This document shows positions 25,747 through 34,085 of a DNA stretch of 64,000 nucleotides, in pieces; position 1 is the first letter of the stretch, and every line of letters starts with the position of its first letter. The DNA is from Viridilinea sp964592425 (GTDB lineage: Bacteria; Chloroflexota; Chloroflexia; Chloroflexales; Chloroflexaceae), in contig CAZQCG010000015.1 in the NCBI GenBank assembly GCA_964592425.1, positions 36,653-100,652 of the forward strand. The letters run 5' to 3'. The position numbers and the translations under genes were made by a program. The notes under the pieces are model-generated. The model worked only from the letters and a program-made list of their open reading frames with translations. It ran no database searches and was not told the DNA's origin.

Positions 25747-26337
25747 TTACTCCGGCCTGGTCAATAACTCCGTGCCGGCGACCCAGCCCTCGCGCCCATC
25801 GCTGGCGCGGATGCGCCACCACGGGTAGCCATCGTCCTGTAGGGGGCCTTCCAGCAGGGTCATCTGAGTGCCGGGGGCCAGGGCATCGAAGGCGTTCGAT
25901 TGCAGCCCGGGCTTATCTCGCAGGCGCAGGTTTTTGCCACCGGCCTTTTGCACCCAGGCGTTGCCACCCACATGCAGGCCACTAGCGGCCGGCACCGCTG
26001 TTGTCGGAGCAGGCGTATGCGCAGCAGCGGCGGCAGCGGCAGCGGCCGCCGCTGCGTTAACCTGAGCTTTCGTGGCCTCGATGCGGGCCGCCTGGGTCTG
26101 CACCTGCAATTTGGCCATCTCGGCCTGCATCGCTCGCAGCTTGACCTGCGCTTCGGCCAGGGCCTGCTCAGCCGCGTCACCTTGAGCGGCATCCTTCTTC
26201 GCCGCCGCGAGTTGCTCCTCAAGCGTCTTGATCTCCTGGCCCTTCGCGGCCAATTGGTCGCTCATCGAACGCATCGCCTGGGAGATCTGCTCGTCGTGCT
26301 TCTGCTGTTCTTCGTCTTTTTTCTTGTTGTGGAACAT
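25747..26337 (-). CDS. Coiled-coil protein with C-terminal bacterial SH3 domain
   Basis: A 196-residue protein. The N-terminus is charged (MFHNKKKDEEQQKHDEQ), followed by a heptad-rich coiled coil to about residue 100, then a run of alanines and a Pro/Thr linker. An SH3b domain (about 130-196) has the pattern NLRLRDKPGLQSN ... PWWRIRASDGREGWV. I chose ATG 26337 because AAGGA lies 7 nt upstream; the frame stays open further upstream but without a good start site. There is no signal peptide, so the SH3b module may act in the cytoplasm or the protein may be exported by an unseen route. Function unknown. Confidence 0.75.
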   Translation of the reverse strand: MFHNKKKDEEQQKHDEQISQAMRSMSDQLAAKGQEIKTLEEQLAAAKKDAAQGDAAEQALAEAQVKLRAMQAEMAKLQVQTQAARIEATKAQVNAAAAAAAAAAAAHTPAPTTAVPAASGLHVGGNAWVQKAGGKNLRLRDKPGLQSNAFDALAPGTQMTLLEGPLQDDGYPWWRIRASDGREGWVAGTELLTRPE

Positions 26338-26451
26338 GGTGGGATCCTTGTCATATGAGGCGAATCGGCACCACTCCACACGACCGCGTTGTGGAGGGGC
26401 GTCTGCATAGCGGCATCGTAGCATAGGCTGCAGGCAGTGGCAAAGCCGTGC

Positions 26452-26480
26452 TTGTGCCATGCAGGGCGAACGAGTATAAT
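26452..26480 (+). promoter_or_regulatory. Promoter of the uracil-DNA glycosylase gene
   Basis: TTGTGC (26452-26457), a 17-nt spacer and a perfect TATAAT (26475-26480). The expected start near 26487 leaves a very short leader before the candidate starts TTG 26490, GTG 26496 or TTG 26526. Confidence 0.6.
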
Positions 26481-26525
26481 AGATGAAGATTGGCCGTGCT
26501 GTCGCACCGACAAACGGATTTTGTT

Positions 26526-27164
26526 TTGGCTGCATTCGAGACGCTCCAACTGATTGCCCAGGAGACGCTTACCTGTACCCGTTGTGGTTTGCACCAGGGG
26601 CGTACCAAAGCGGTACCGGGCGAAGGCCCGCCTGATGCACGGGTGATGCTGATCGGGGAGGGCCCCGGCTTTCATGAAGATCGCCAGGGCCGCCCGTTTG
26701 TGGGGCCTTCGGGGCAGTTCCTTGACGAGTTGTTGTCTATGGCCGGCCTGAGTCGTGCCGAGGTCTTTATCGGCAATGTAGTCAAGTGCCGTCCGCCCCA
26801 GAACCGTGACCCGCAGCCTGATGAAGTCAAGACCTGTAGCGAGAACTTTCTCTTCAAGCAGATCGAAGCGCTCAATCCGGCGGTGATTGTCACGCTGGGT
26901 CGTTTTTCGATGAACCTGTTTCTGCCTGGTGAACGTATCTCACGGATCCATGGGCAGCCCCGTCGGGTTGGCACACGTTTGATTGTGCCGATGCTGCATC
27001 CGGCTGCGGCGCTCCATCAGCCGCAGAATCGCCCGCTTCTGATCGCCGATTTTGAACGTCTGCCGGCCATTCTCGCTGAGGCTGAGCGCGAAGTGCTTGC
27101 CAGTGCCCCACCACCGCCCCCGCCTGCCGAGGATGAGCCTCCCGTGCAACTCAGCCTCTTCTGA
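26526..27164 (+). CDS. Family-4 uracil-DNA glycosylase (Fe-S)
   Basis: About 212 residues. It removes uracil from DNA at the start of base excision repair. Motif 1, GEGPGFHEDRQGRPFVGPSG, is the family-4 pattern (GE-x-PG-x-x-E-D); motif 2 is HPAAALHQ. Four cysteines placed as Fe-S cluster ligands are visible: CTRC near the N-terminus, VKCRP and VKTCSEN. The C-terminus is proline-rich. The start is uncertain: TTG 26526 gives the family-typical distance to the first cysteine and has a weak GGA 7 nt upstream, while TTG 26490 or GTG 26496 would add 10-12 residues. The stop codon overlaps the next start (TGATG). Confidence 0.9.
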   Translation: MAAFETLQLIAQETLTCTRCGLHQGRTKAVPGEGPPDARVMLIGEGPGFHEDRQGRPFVGPSGQFLDELLSMAGLSRAEVFIGNVVKCRPPQNRDPQPDEVKTCSENFLFKQIEALNPAVIVTLGRFSMNLFLPGERISRIHGQPRRVGTRLIVPMLHPAAALHQPQNRPLLIADFERLPAILAEAEREVLASAPPPPPPAEDEPPVQLSLF

Positions 27165-27742
27165 TGAATACCTACCGCCTCTCGCCTGCCGGACGACGGC
27201 AGGTGCTGGTGTTGCTGGTTGCCGCGCTGCTGATCTGGGCCTTCGCCATCTGGAGTTTCGCCAGCACGCTGCGCATCAGTTACCACCCCCTCGCCTTCTG
27301 GCCTAGCCTCCAGCAGAGCCTCGCCGATGGTCTCGGTGTGGGTCAGGTGGTGCCGGCCCTCTTGATGCTGGCCCTGATAATCGCCACCCCGCTCCTGATC
27401 TGGAACCTACTCAGCGAATGGTCAGCAGCCTATACCCCCGGCGCTGAGGGTTTGCGCTTCCAGTCCCTCGCGGTTGATCTGACCTGCCCCTGGGCGGGGA
27501 TTGTTCGCCTTGATGCGGTTGATGATGATGCCGATGAGCCCCTGGTGGAGCTGGTGCTGGCTGAGGATCTGAGTACGCAGATCCGACAACCGCTGGTGCG
27601 CTTGCTCTACCGTCAGGCTTATCCTTTTCGACGCCTGCCGATCTATGCTGGCCTTGCCGATCGTGCTGGCTTGCTGGCTGAGCTTGAGCGCCGAAGCGGC
27701 ACACCGGCGGTGCCTACCGCCCCTGTGCCCGCCTCTACCTAG
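27164..27742 (+). CDS. Small two-helix membrane protein of unknown function
   Basis: A 192-residue protein. Two membrane helices lie in the N-terminal half (VLVLLVAALLIWAFAIWSFA and VVPALLMLALIIATPLLIW). A soluble C-terminal domain contains a TPGAEGLRFQSLAVDLTCPW segment, which resembles the strand order of bacterial PH-like domains, but too weakly to assign. Its ATG overlaps the stop of the glycosylase by one base, so translation is coupled. I do not recognise a family. Confidence 0.7.
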   Translation: MNTYRLSPAGRRQVLVLLVAALLIWAFAIWSFASTLRISYHPLAFWPSLQQSLADGLGVGQVVPALLMLALIIATPLLIWNLLSEWSAAYTPGAEGLRFQSLAVDLTCPWAGIVRLDAVDDDADEPLVELVLAEDLSTQIRQPLVRLLYRQAYPFRRLPIYAGLADRAGLLAELERRSGTPAVPTAPVPAST

Positions 27743-27916
27743 ATGCGTATGGCCCTGTTTTGAACCCTAGCCTATGGTCGCTGCGGCTGGCCCTGATCGG
27801 GCAGAGCGACGACCACCACGAGCCACCATGCGGCGGCTCGATCATCAATTGAAAGGAGTCGAAGTCCGCTCCCTCGGTCACTGCACCGGGTTTGCTGTGA
27901 CTTCAACAGGTACACT

Positions 27917-29593
27917 ATGGCAAAAAATAAGCTCCGCGTTCTGCCCCTTGGTGGCGCCGGCGAGGTCGGGCGCAATATGTGGGTGCTCGAATATGGCGAG
28001 CAGATCCTGATCCTCGACTGTGGGGTGATGTTCCCCGAGGCCGATATGCTCGGCGTCGATCTTGTGCTGCCCGATATCACCTACCTGCGTGAGAAGACTG
28101 ACAAGATCAAGGGTATTTTGCTCACCCATGGTCACGAGGATCATATCGGTGCTGTGCCCCACCTGATCGCTGATCTTGGCTTCCCACCCGTCTTTGCAAC
28201 ACGCCTCACCCACGGCCTGCTCTCCAACAAACTCAAAGAACATCGCCTGCTCGATAAGGTGACCCAGGTTACGATCAACGATAGCGAGCCCTTTGAGGTG
28301 GGTAGCTTTACCGTCGAGCCTTTCCATATCGCCCACTCCATCCCTGATGCGGTCGGTTTTGCGATCACTACGCCTGCGGGCCTGGCGATCTACCTGACTG
28401 ACTGGAAGCTTGATCATACCCCGGTTGATGGCAAGCCGACTGCGATTCAGAAGATCGCCGAGCTTGGCCAGCGCAAGCCGCTGGTGCTGATCACCGACTG
28501 TGTCCGCGTCGAGTCGAAGGGCTATACGCCCAGCGAGTCGACCATCGGCGAAGCCTTCGATAACATCTTTGCGATTGCCCCCGGGCGGATCATTGTGGCC
28601 ACTTTTGCCTCCAATATCAGCCGGGTGCAGCAGGTGATCGACTCGGCGGAAGCCTATGGACGCAAAGTGCTGCTTGCCGGTCGCAGTATGGAGAATAACT
28701 CGCGCATTGCACTCGAGATGGGCTTCCTGCACGCTGAAGCGGGCACGCTCATTCGTCCCCACGAGATGGCGACCTACCCCGATGACCAGATCGCCGTTGT
28801 CTGTACCGGTAGCCAGGGTGAGCCAATGGCGGCGCTGAACCGCATGGCCAACCGTGATTATCCCAACGTCAAGATCAAGCCCGGTGATACGGTGGTTGTC
28901 TCGGCAACTCCGATCCCCGGTAACGAGGTCAGTGTCAGCCGGGTGATCAACAATCTCTTCCGCCTCGGGGCTGAGGTGATCTACGGCGGCCAGGCCAATG
29001 TGCATGTCTCCGGCCACGCCGCCCAGGAGGAGCTTAAGCTTGTGCTCTCGATGCTCAAGCCGAGCTTTGTAGTGCCCTTCCACGGCGATTACCGCCACCT
29101 GGTGCTCTATCGTAAGCTGGCAATGAGCCTGGGCGCTCAGTATACCGAAGAGCAGATCCTCCTGCCCGAGGGTGGCTCGATTATGGAGTTCGCTCCCGGC
29201 TTCGGTAAGGTGGTCGGTAAAGCTCCGGTTGGTTATATCTATGTGGACGGCACGACGGTAGGCGATGTGGGCAATGTGGTTGTGCGTGACCGCCAGATGC
29301 TGGCTAAGGACGGTATGCTGATTGTCGTGGTTGGGATTGACCCCTCGACCGGCGAACTCGTCTCCGGCCCCGATGTTGTTTCGCGGGGCTTTGTCTATAT
29401 GCGCCAGAGTCAGGATCTCGTCGAGGCGACCAAGGATACCGTGCGTTCGGCGCTTACGACCCGCAACGGCGGCATGCCCGGCGGCGTTGATACTAGCTAC
29501 GTGAGCCGCAAGATCAAGGACGTGGTCAGCGAATTTCTCTACCGTGAGACCAAACGCCGGCCCATGGTCCTGCCAGTGGTTATGGAGGTCTAA
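27917..29593 (+). CDS. rnj: Ribonuclease J
   Basis: A 558-residue metallo-beta-lactamase/beta-CASP nuclease, the normal length for RNase J, which matures and degrades RNA by endonuclease and 5'-3' exonuclease action in bacteria lacking RNase E. The metal site is THGHEDHIG (H71, H73, D75, H76), with further ligands expected at the HIAHSIP and TDWKLDHTP segments. The beta-CASP domain and the late ligand motif VPFHGDYRHL are present, with the usual C-terminal domain. ATG 27917 has only a weak AGG upstream; the 174-bp gap before it shows no gene. Long open frames on the opposite strand are codon-bias shadows. Confidence 0.96.
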   Translation: MAKNKLRVLPLGGAGEVGRNMWVLEYGEQILILDCGVMFPEADMLGVDLVLPDITYLREKTDKIKGILLTHGHEDHIGAVPHLIADLGFPPVFATRLTHGLLSNKLKEHRLLDKVTQVTINDSEPFEVGSFTVEPFHIAHSIPDAVGFAITTPAGLAIYLTDWKLDHTPVDGKPTAIQKIAELGQRKPLVLITDCVRVESKGYTPSESTIGEAFDNIFAIAPGRIIVATFASNISRVQQVIDSAEAYGRKVLLAGRSMENNSRIALEMGFLHAEAGTLIRPHEMATYPDDQIAVVCTGSQGEPMAALNRMANRDYPNVKIKPGDTVVVSATPIPGNEVSVSRVINNLFRLGAEVIYGGQANVHVSGHAAQEELKLVLSMLKPSFVVPFHGDYRHLVLYRKLAMSLGAQYTEEQILLPEGGSIMEFAPGFGKVVGKAPVGYIYVDGTTVGDVGNVVVRDRQMLAKDGMLIVVVGIDPSTGELVSGPDVVSRGFVYMRQSQDLVEATKDTVRSALTTRNGGMPGGVDTSYVSRKIKDVVSEFLYRETKRRPMVLPVVMEV

Positions 29594-29629
29594 GCACAAG
29601 CGAGTTTAATCATAAGGAAGCAGTTTTTT

Positions 29630-29653
29630 GCGGAGGGGCCAACGCCCCTCCGC
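29630..29653. terminator. Hairpin downstream of RNase J
   Basis: GCGGAGGGGC (29630-29639), loop CAAC, GCCCCTCCGC (29644-29653): a perfect 10-bp stem 37 bp after the stop codon. On the + strand the six T residues come before the stem rather than after it, so it is not a classical intrinsic terminator. It may be a dispersed hairpin used for termination or mRNA end protection. Confidence 0.45.
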
Positions 29654-29811
29654 TGTGATTCTGAAGCCTTACCGTCGATTACGTCTCCGGGCTGATGCTG
29701 TGCCGAGTGGGCTATGGTACTCTGACACGAGCACAAATTGCTGCCCTGTTGCGTGTCTGCTTGTGGCGCCTGCGCGGTGCCGCCACGCCCCTTATGCGGA
29801 AGGAGGTCTGC

Positions 29812-31776
29812 TTGGCTCTGCGCAGTGAGTTTACGATTGATGGCGCCCACGTCTATGATACACGCAGCGTCGGCCGCTGGATCCGCTCCCATATTCTACG
29901 CTACTGGCCTCTGGCCCTTGGCTTCTATGTCTTCTTTCTCACTGCCTGGACCTGTTACTCCAGTGCCCAGGTGCTGATCGGGCGGGCTGCTGACGAGATC
30001 CTCAACCCGAGCGCACCGAACGGGCTGCTGCTGGCTACCCTGGTGGTGCTGGCCGTCCTGATCGGTGATGCCACCTCGGCGCTGATTGGCGTGATCTCTG
30101 CCGAGACCCTCGCGGCTCGTTTCGAGGCCGATGCGCGCCAGGAGCTCTACGAGAGTCTGCTCGGCAAGAGTAAGGCCTTCCACGACCGTCAGCGGGCTGG
30201 CGATATTATGGCCCGGGCCACCGATGATGCCAACCAGCTCGCTGGCATGATCGTGCCCGGGGGCCTGCTGGCGAGTGAGACGGTTATGGGCCTGGTCATC
30301 CCGATCACTTTTATCGGCTTGACCCGCCTTGAACTGCTGGTGGTGCCCTTGCTCTTTGTGCTGCTCTATTTCATCACCGGGCGGCGCCACCTGCACCGGA
30401 TCGACCCGGTGATCAGTGAGCAGCGCGAGCAGTACGGGCGGCTTAATGCTGGTCTTGAGGAGACCGTCTCGGGGATTGAGGTGGTCAAGGCCAGTGCGCG
30501 TGAGCTTTTCGAGCAGGCCAGGTATCGCCGCAACGCCCGGCTCTACCGCGACCTCTTTGTGCGCCAGGGGGAGCTTGAGGCGCGCTACCTGCCCCTGCTG
30601 ATCTACGGCTTCGCTGTCGGGCTCACCTTCCTGCACGCGATGTGGCTCTACAGCCAGGGCAGCCTGAGCGTCGGCCAGGTGGTTGGCGTGATGGGCCTGA
30701 TGAATGTGCTGCGTTTCCCGACCTTTATTTCGATCTATGCCTTCTCGGTACTACAGGCCGGGCTGTCGAGCGCCCGGCGCATCCTGCGCATCATTCAGGC
30801 TGAGACTGACCTGGACGAGAATGCGACTGGCCACAGTGCCCCGATCCATGGCGCAATCCGCTTTGAGCAGGTCAGCTTCAGCTATGCCGAAGAGCAGCAA
30901 ACCGACGCGGCCCGCTCGCCGACGTCCGATCACCTGGTTCCCGAAGATCGGCTGACCCCGGATCGGCGCCCGGCGACCAGCGTCCACTCCGGTGACGAAC
31001 GCATTCCAACCGACAGCCATCAGCTGGCCCCGCTGGAGCACAAACCCGCAGCAGTGCTGCACGCGGTCTCCTTTGCGATTGAGGCAGGGCAGACAGTGGC
31101 GATTGTCGGGCAGACCGGCAGCGGCAAGAGTGCCCTGACCCAACTGGTCAACCGTACCTATGATGTGACGGCAGGCCGGGTGCTGATCGATGGGGTCGAT
31201 GTGCGCGAGTGGAGCCTTGATGCGCTACGTTCGCAGATCGGCAAGATCGAGCAGGACATCTTTCTCTTTTCGCGCAGCCTGGGTGAAAATATTGCCTTCG
31301 GTGCACCGGGGGCCAGCCAGGAGCAGATCGAAACGGCGGCGCGGGCAGCTCAGGCCCACAGCTTTATCAGTGAGATGCCCGACGGCTATGCCACCATTGT
31401 TGGCGAGCGCGGCGTAACCCTCTCGGGCGGACAGCGCCAGCGCATCGCCCTGGCGCGGGCCTTCCTGAGTAACCCGCGCATCCTCATCCTCGATGACTCG
31501 ACCAGTGCGATCGACAGCGCCACCGAAGATCAGATCCAGCAGGCCATCCGCAAAGCTCAGGAAGGGCGCACCGTATTACTGATCACCCACCGCCTCTCCC
31601 AGATTCGCTGGGCCGACCTTATCCTTGTGCTGGACGCCGGGCGACTGGTTGCCGCTGGCACCCACGACGAACTGCTCCGTCGCTCGATCCACTACCGCCG
31701 CATCTTCGCCCGCTACGAACTCAACCTGCCCGCCCTTGAGGAGGAGCCTGCGTCTAGCGCGCTGGCCGCAGATTAG
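29812..31776 (+). CDS. ABC exporter half-subunit with degenerate catalytic site
   Basis: A 654-residue type I exporter (6 membrane helices, then a nucleotide-binding domain). Walker A GQTGSGKSA (about 433-441), an intact LSGGQ signature (537-541) and Walker B ILILDDS, where D562 replaces the catalytic Glu; H-loop ITHRLSQ. An Asp there marks the inactive site of heterodimeric exporters (TM287 type). The domain carries an insertion of about 55 Pro/Asp/Arg-rich residues between FSYAEEQQ and LHAVSFAIEAG, before Walker A. I chose TTG 29812 because AAGGAGG lies 5 nt upstream; upstream starts at 29695 or 29794 lack a comparable site. Its partner is the gene at 32150. The substrate is unknown. Confidence 0.88.
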   Translation: MALRSEFTIDGAHVYDTRSVGRWIRSHILRYWPLALGFYVFFLTAWTCYSSAQVLIGRAADEILNPSAPNGLLLATLVVLAVLIGDATSALIGVISAETLAARFEADARQELYESLLGKSKAFHDRQRAGDIMARATDDANQLAGMIVPGGLLASETVMGLVIPITFIGLTRLELLVVPLLFVLLYFITGRRHLHRIDPVISEQREQYGRLNAGLEETVSGIEVVKASARELFEQARYRRNARLYRDLFVRQGELEARYLPLLIYGFAVGLTFLHAMWLYSQGSLSVGQVVGVMGLMNVLRFPTFISIYAFSVLQAGLSSARRILRIIQAETDLDENATGHSAPIHGAIRFEQVSFSYAEEQQTDAARSPTSDHLVPEDRLTPDRRPATSVHSGDERIPTDSHQLAPLEHKPAAVLHAVSFAIEAGQTVAIVGQTGSGKSALTQLVNRTYDVTAGRVLIDGVDVREWSLDALRSQIGKIEQDIFLFSRSLGENIAFGAPGASQEQIETAARAAQAHSFISEMPDGYATIVGERGVTLSGGQRQRIALARAFLSNPRILILDDSTSAIDSATEDQIQQAIRKAQEGRTVLLITHRLSQIRWADLILVLDAGRLVAAGTHDELLRRSIHYRRIFARYELNLPALEEEPASSALAAD

Positions 31777-31781
31777 TACAT

Positions 31782-31862
31782 CGTCCGAGCATGCTTGAAG
31801 GGTTGGGGCGCAGCGCGCTGCGCCCTTACACCGTCTGGCTAACCATCATTTTTGCTCGGACG
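31782..31862. repeat. 81-bp element with 10-bp terminal inverted repeats
   Basis: CGTCCGAGCA (31782-31791) and TGCTCGGACG (31853-31862) are perfect inverted ends. Inside is a GGGCGCAGCGCGCTGCGCCC hairpin. The left half recurs at 41946-42014. It is non-coding and follows the first ABC gene by 6 bp. Confidence 0.7.
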
Positions 31863-31962
31863 GAGTATCAGTCAGACTAAGTCTGATGGGTTGGAGGAGT
31901 GTTTTTCGAAGCGGGCTTCGCCTGCTCCGCGCCTCTCCCGAAGAGCTCGGACGGCGTTCTAA

Positions 31963-32107
31963 GGCCGCTCGCTTGCACGGGGAGCCAGAGGGGGCGCGGA
32001 GAACGTGGTAGCCGGGGCTACCAGGCCCGCCCGCTTGCACGGGGAGCGAGGGGGCGCGGTACCAGGCCGCCCGCTTGCACGGGGAGCCAGAGGGGCGGCA
32101 GCCCCTC
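31963..32107 (+). repeat. Three irregular direct repeats and a hairpin in the ABC intergenic gap
   Basis: The core CGCTTGCACGGGGAGC occurs at 31970 and, with C in place of the T-flanking base, at 32032 and 32072, each followed by an AG-rich GGGGCGCGG-like stretch. Spacings of 62 and 40 bp are irregular. The last copy runs into a perfect hairpin AGAGGGGC-GGCA-GCCCCTCT. The whole 31777-32149 gap contains no convincing gene; these repeats occupy most of it. Confidence 0.65.
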
Positions 32108-32149
32108 TGAAAAAAGCTCTCTCCCTACAAGACCATACCGGAGGTACCC

Positions 32150-33961
32150 ATGGGTTTCATCCTTGACGGCCTTGACGCCGAAGAGTACGACCGCAAATAT
32201 AGTGACGGCATGCTGGTACGGCGGATCGTCGGCTACTTCCGACCCCAGCGCCGCAAGATGTTGCTTGCCGCCGTTATGATCACCGGTGCAGCCCTGCTTG
32301 AGACGGGCATCCCGATCTTCATTGCGCGGAGCCTCGACTGGATCGACGACCAGCCGCGCGCCGAGTTAATCATCGGGCTGGCCCTGGGGCTGATCGCCCT
32401 GAGTACGTGCGCCTGGCTGATGAACCTGGTACGCCAGCGCCTCTCGACGCAGGCGGTAGGCGATGTAGTGCTCCAGCTGCGCGAGGATGCCGTTGATGCT
32501 GTGCTCAAGCGCGACCTCTCCTTTTACGATGAGTACGCAACCGGTAAGATCGTCAGCCGGGTCAACTCGGACACAGCGGCCTTCACTCAGGTCATCACCC
32601 TGACCATGGATCTGATGAGCCGGGTCTTGCTGGTGATCTTCATCCTTGGCTACCTGGCCACGATCAGCCTGCCGCTGACCGGCATCCTGCTGGCCCTGGC
32701 ACCCTTCATTGTCGCCACGGCGCTGGCCTTCCGTACGATTGCCCGCCGCACAATCACCGCCTCGCGGCGTATGAACGCCGAAGTGAGCGCCCATATCAGC
32801 GAGACGGTCAACGGGATCGGGGTCGCCAAGACCTTCCGTCAGGAGCCAGCTATTCACGCCGAGTTTCTCAAGGTCAACCGGCAGAGTCAGCAGGTCAATA
32901 TGCGGACACGTTACACCTTCAGCAGCATCTTTCCGCTCTTGAACCTGCTATCCGGGATTGGTACGGCGGCGCTGATCTATGCCGGTGGCCTGGGCGTGCG
33001 CGGCGGTACGCTGACTGCTGGCACTTGGTTTCTCTTTTTGCAAGGGCTCCAGAACTTCTGGTTTCCCTTGACCAGCATCGCCTCCTTCTGGAGCCAGTTC
33101 CAGCTTGGCCTGGCGGCTGGCGAGCGGGTCTTTGCGCTGATCGATGCTGAGCCACGGGTGGTACAGCGTGGCGCACTACGGCTGCCCGCCCTGCGCGGCG
33201 AGGTGCGCTTTGCGCATGTTGATTTTGCTTACCACCCAGACGAGCCAGTGCTGCAGGACTTCAGTTTGCCGATCAAGGCCGGTGAGACGGTAGCCCTGGT
33301 CGGGCACACTGGCTCGGGCAAGAGCAGCATTGCCAAGCTGGTGGCCCGTTTCTACGAGTTTCAGGGCGGCACGATCAGCATTGATGGCGTGGATGTGCGT
33401 ATGCTCGACCTGCCCGCCTACCGATCTCAGCTGGGTATCGTCACGCAGACACCCTTTCTCTTCGACGGGACGGTGCGCGAGAACATCCGCTATGGGCGGC
33501 CCGAGGCCGACGACCAGGCTGTGCTGGCGGCGGCGGCGCGGGTGGGTGGCGGCGACTGGATCGCCGGTCTGCCGCAGGGGCTTGAGACCCAGGTGGGCGA
33601 ACGCGGTGGCAATCTCTCGATGGGTCAGCGTCAACTCACGGCCCTGGCGCGGGTACTCCTGCAGGATCCGGCGATCATCATCCTTGACGAGGCCACGGCC
33701 AGTATCGACCCGCTGACCGAGACACTGATCCAGGAGGGCCTGGACGAAGTGCTGGCCGGGCGCACGTCGCTAGTGATCGCCCACCGCCTGAGCACCGTGC
33801 GTCACGCCGACCGCATCATCGTGCTACGCAAGGGCCGCATCATCGAAGAGGGCAACCATACGACCTTGATGGCCCACAGCGGCCACTACGCCGAGCTCTA
33901 CAACACCTACTTCCGCCACCAGTCGCTGGAGTATATCGAGGGCGCACGACGAGCCGCCTGA
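32150..33961 (+). CDS. ABC exporter half-subunit with consensus catalytic site
   Basis: A 603-residue type I ABC exporter, six membrane helices plus a nucleotide-binding domain. Walker A GHTGSGKSS (about 385-393) and Walker B IIILDEA with catalytic E514 are intact, but the signature is LSMGQ (489-493) instead of LSGGQ; H-loop IAHRLST. With the preceding half-subunit (intact LSGGQ, Asp at the catalytic position) this gives one active and one degenerate ATP site, as in TM287/288-type heterodimers. GGAGG precedes the ATG. The 373-bp repeat-rich gap between the two genes is unusual for partner subunits and could change their expression ratio. Confidence 0.92.
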   Translation: MGFILDGLDAEEYDRKYSDGMLVRRIVGYFRPQRRKMLLAAVMITGAALLETGIPIFIARSLDWIDDQPRAELIIGLALGLIALSTCAWLMNLVRQRLSTQAVGDVVLQLREDAVDAVLKRDLSFYDEYATGKIVSRVNSDTAAFTQVITLTMDLMSRVLLVIFILGYLATISLPLTGILLALAPFIVATALAFRTIARRTITASRRMNAEVSAHISETVNGIGVAKTFRQEPAIHAEFLKVNRQSQQVNMRTRYTFSSIFPLLNLLSGIGTAALIYAGGLGVRGGTLTAGTWFLFLQGLQNFWFPLTSIASFWSQFQLGLAAGERVFALIDAEPRVVQRGALRLPALRGEVRFAHVDFAYHPDEPVLQDFSLPIKAGETVALVGHTGSGKSSIAKLVARFYEFQGGTISIDGVDVRMLDLPAYRSQLGIVTQTPFLFDGTVRENIRYGRPEADDQAVLAAAARVGGGDWIAGLPQGLETQVGERGGNLSMGQRQLTALARVLLQDPAIIILDEATASIDPLTETLIQEGLDEVLAGRTSLVIAHRLSTVRHADRIIVLRKGRIIEEGNHTTLMAHSGHYAELYNTYFRHQSLEYIEGARRAA

Positions 33962-34032
33962 GGCGAACCGCTATCAGCAGGTGCAGAAGTGGGATGGGCG
34001 GCTGCCGCTCTTCACCGGCGGGGCAACCCCCT

Positions 34033-34056
34033 TGATCAATACGACCGAATTGATCA
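34033..34056. terminator. Possible hairpin between convergent ABC and pgl genes
   Basis: TGATCAAT (34033-34040) and ATTGATCA (34049-34056) are perfect inverted repeats with an 8-nt loop, in the 124-bp gap between convergent stop codons. The stem is AT-rich and has no T-run. Confidence 0.3.
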
Positions 34057-34085
34057 GTGGGACGATCTTGCCGCCGTGATCGGGT

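Noticed and set aside
27878..29599. 573-residue open frame on the minus strand opposite RNase J
   Set aside because: It mirrors the codon bias of the high-GC RNase J gene, has no recognisable domain or ribosome site, and RNase J itself is complete with all catalytic motifs.
29624..29660. Classical intrinsic terminator after RNase J
   Set aside because: The T-run precedes the stem on the + strand and nothing U-rich follows it, so it is listed only as a low-confidence hairpin.
31963..32107. Direct repeats considered as a small CRISPR array
   Set aside because: Only three copies, with spacings of 62 and 40 bp, imperfect repeats and no cas genes; spacers themselves resemble the repeat flanks.
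33962..34080. Short + strand frame just after the second ABC gene (QKWDGRLPLFTGGATPLIN...)
   Set aside because: It looks protein-like, but it overlaps the ABC stop in another frame, has no start or ribosome site, and is under 45 codons. It could be a remnant but cannot be supported.
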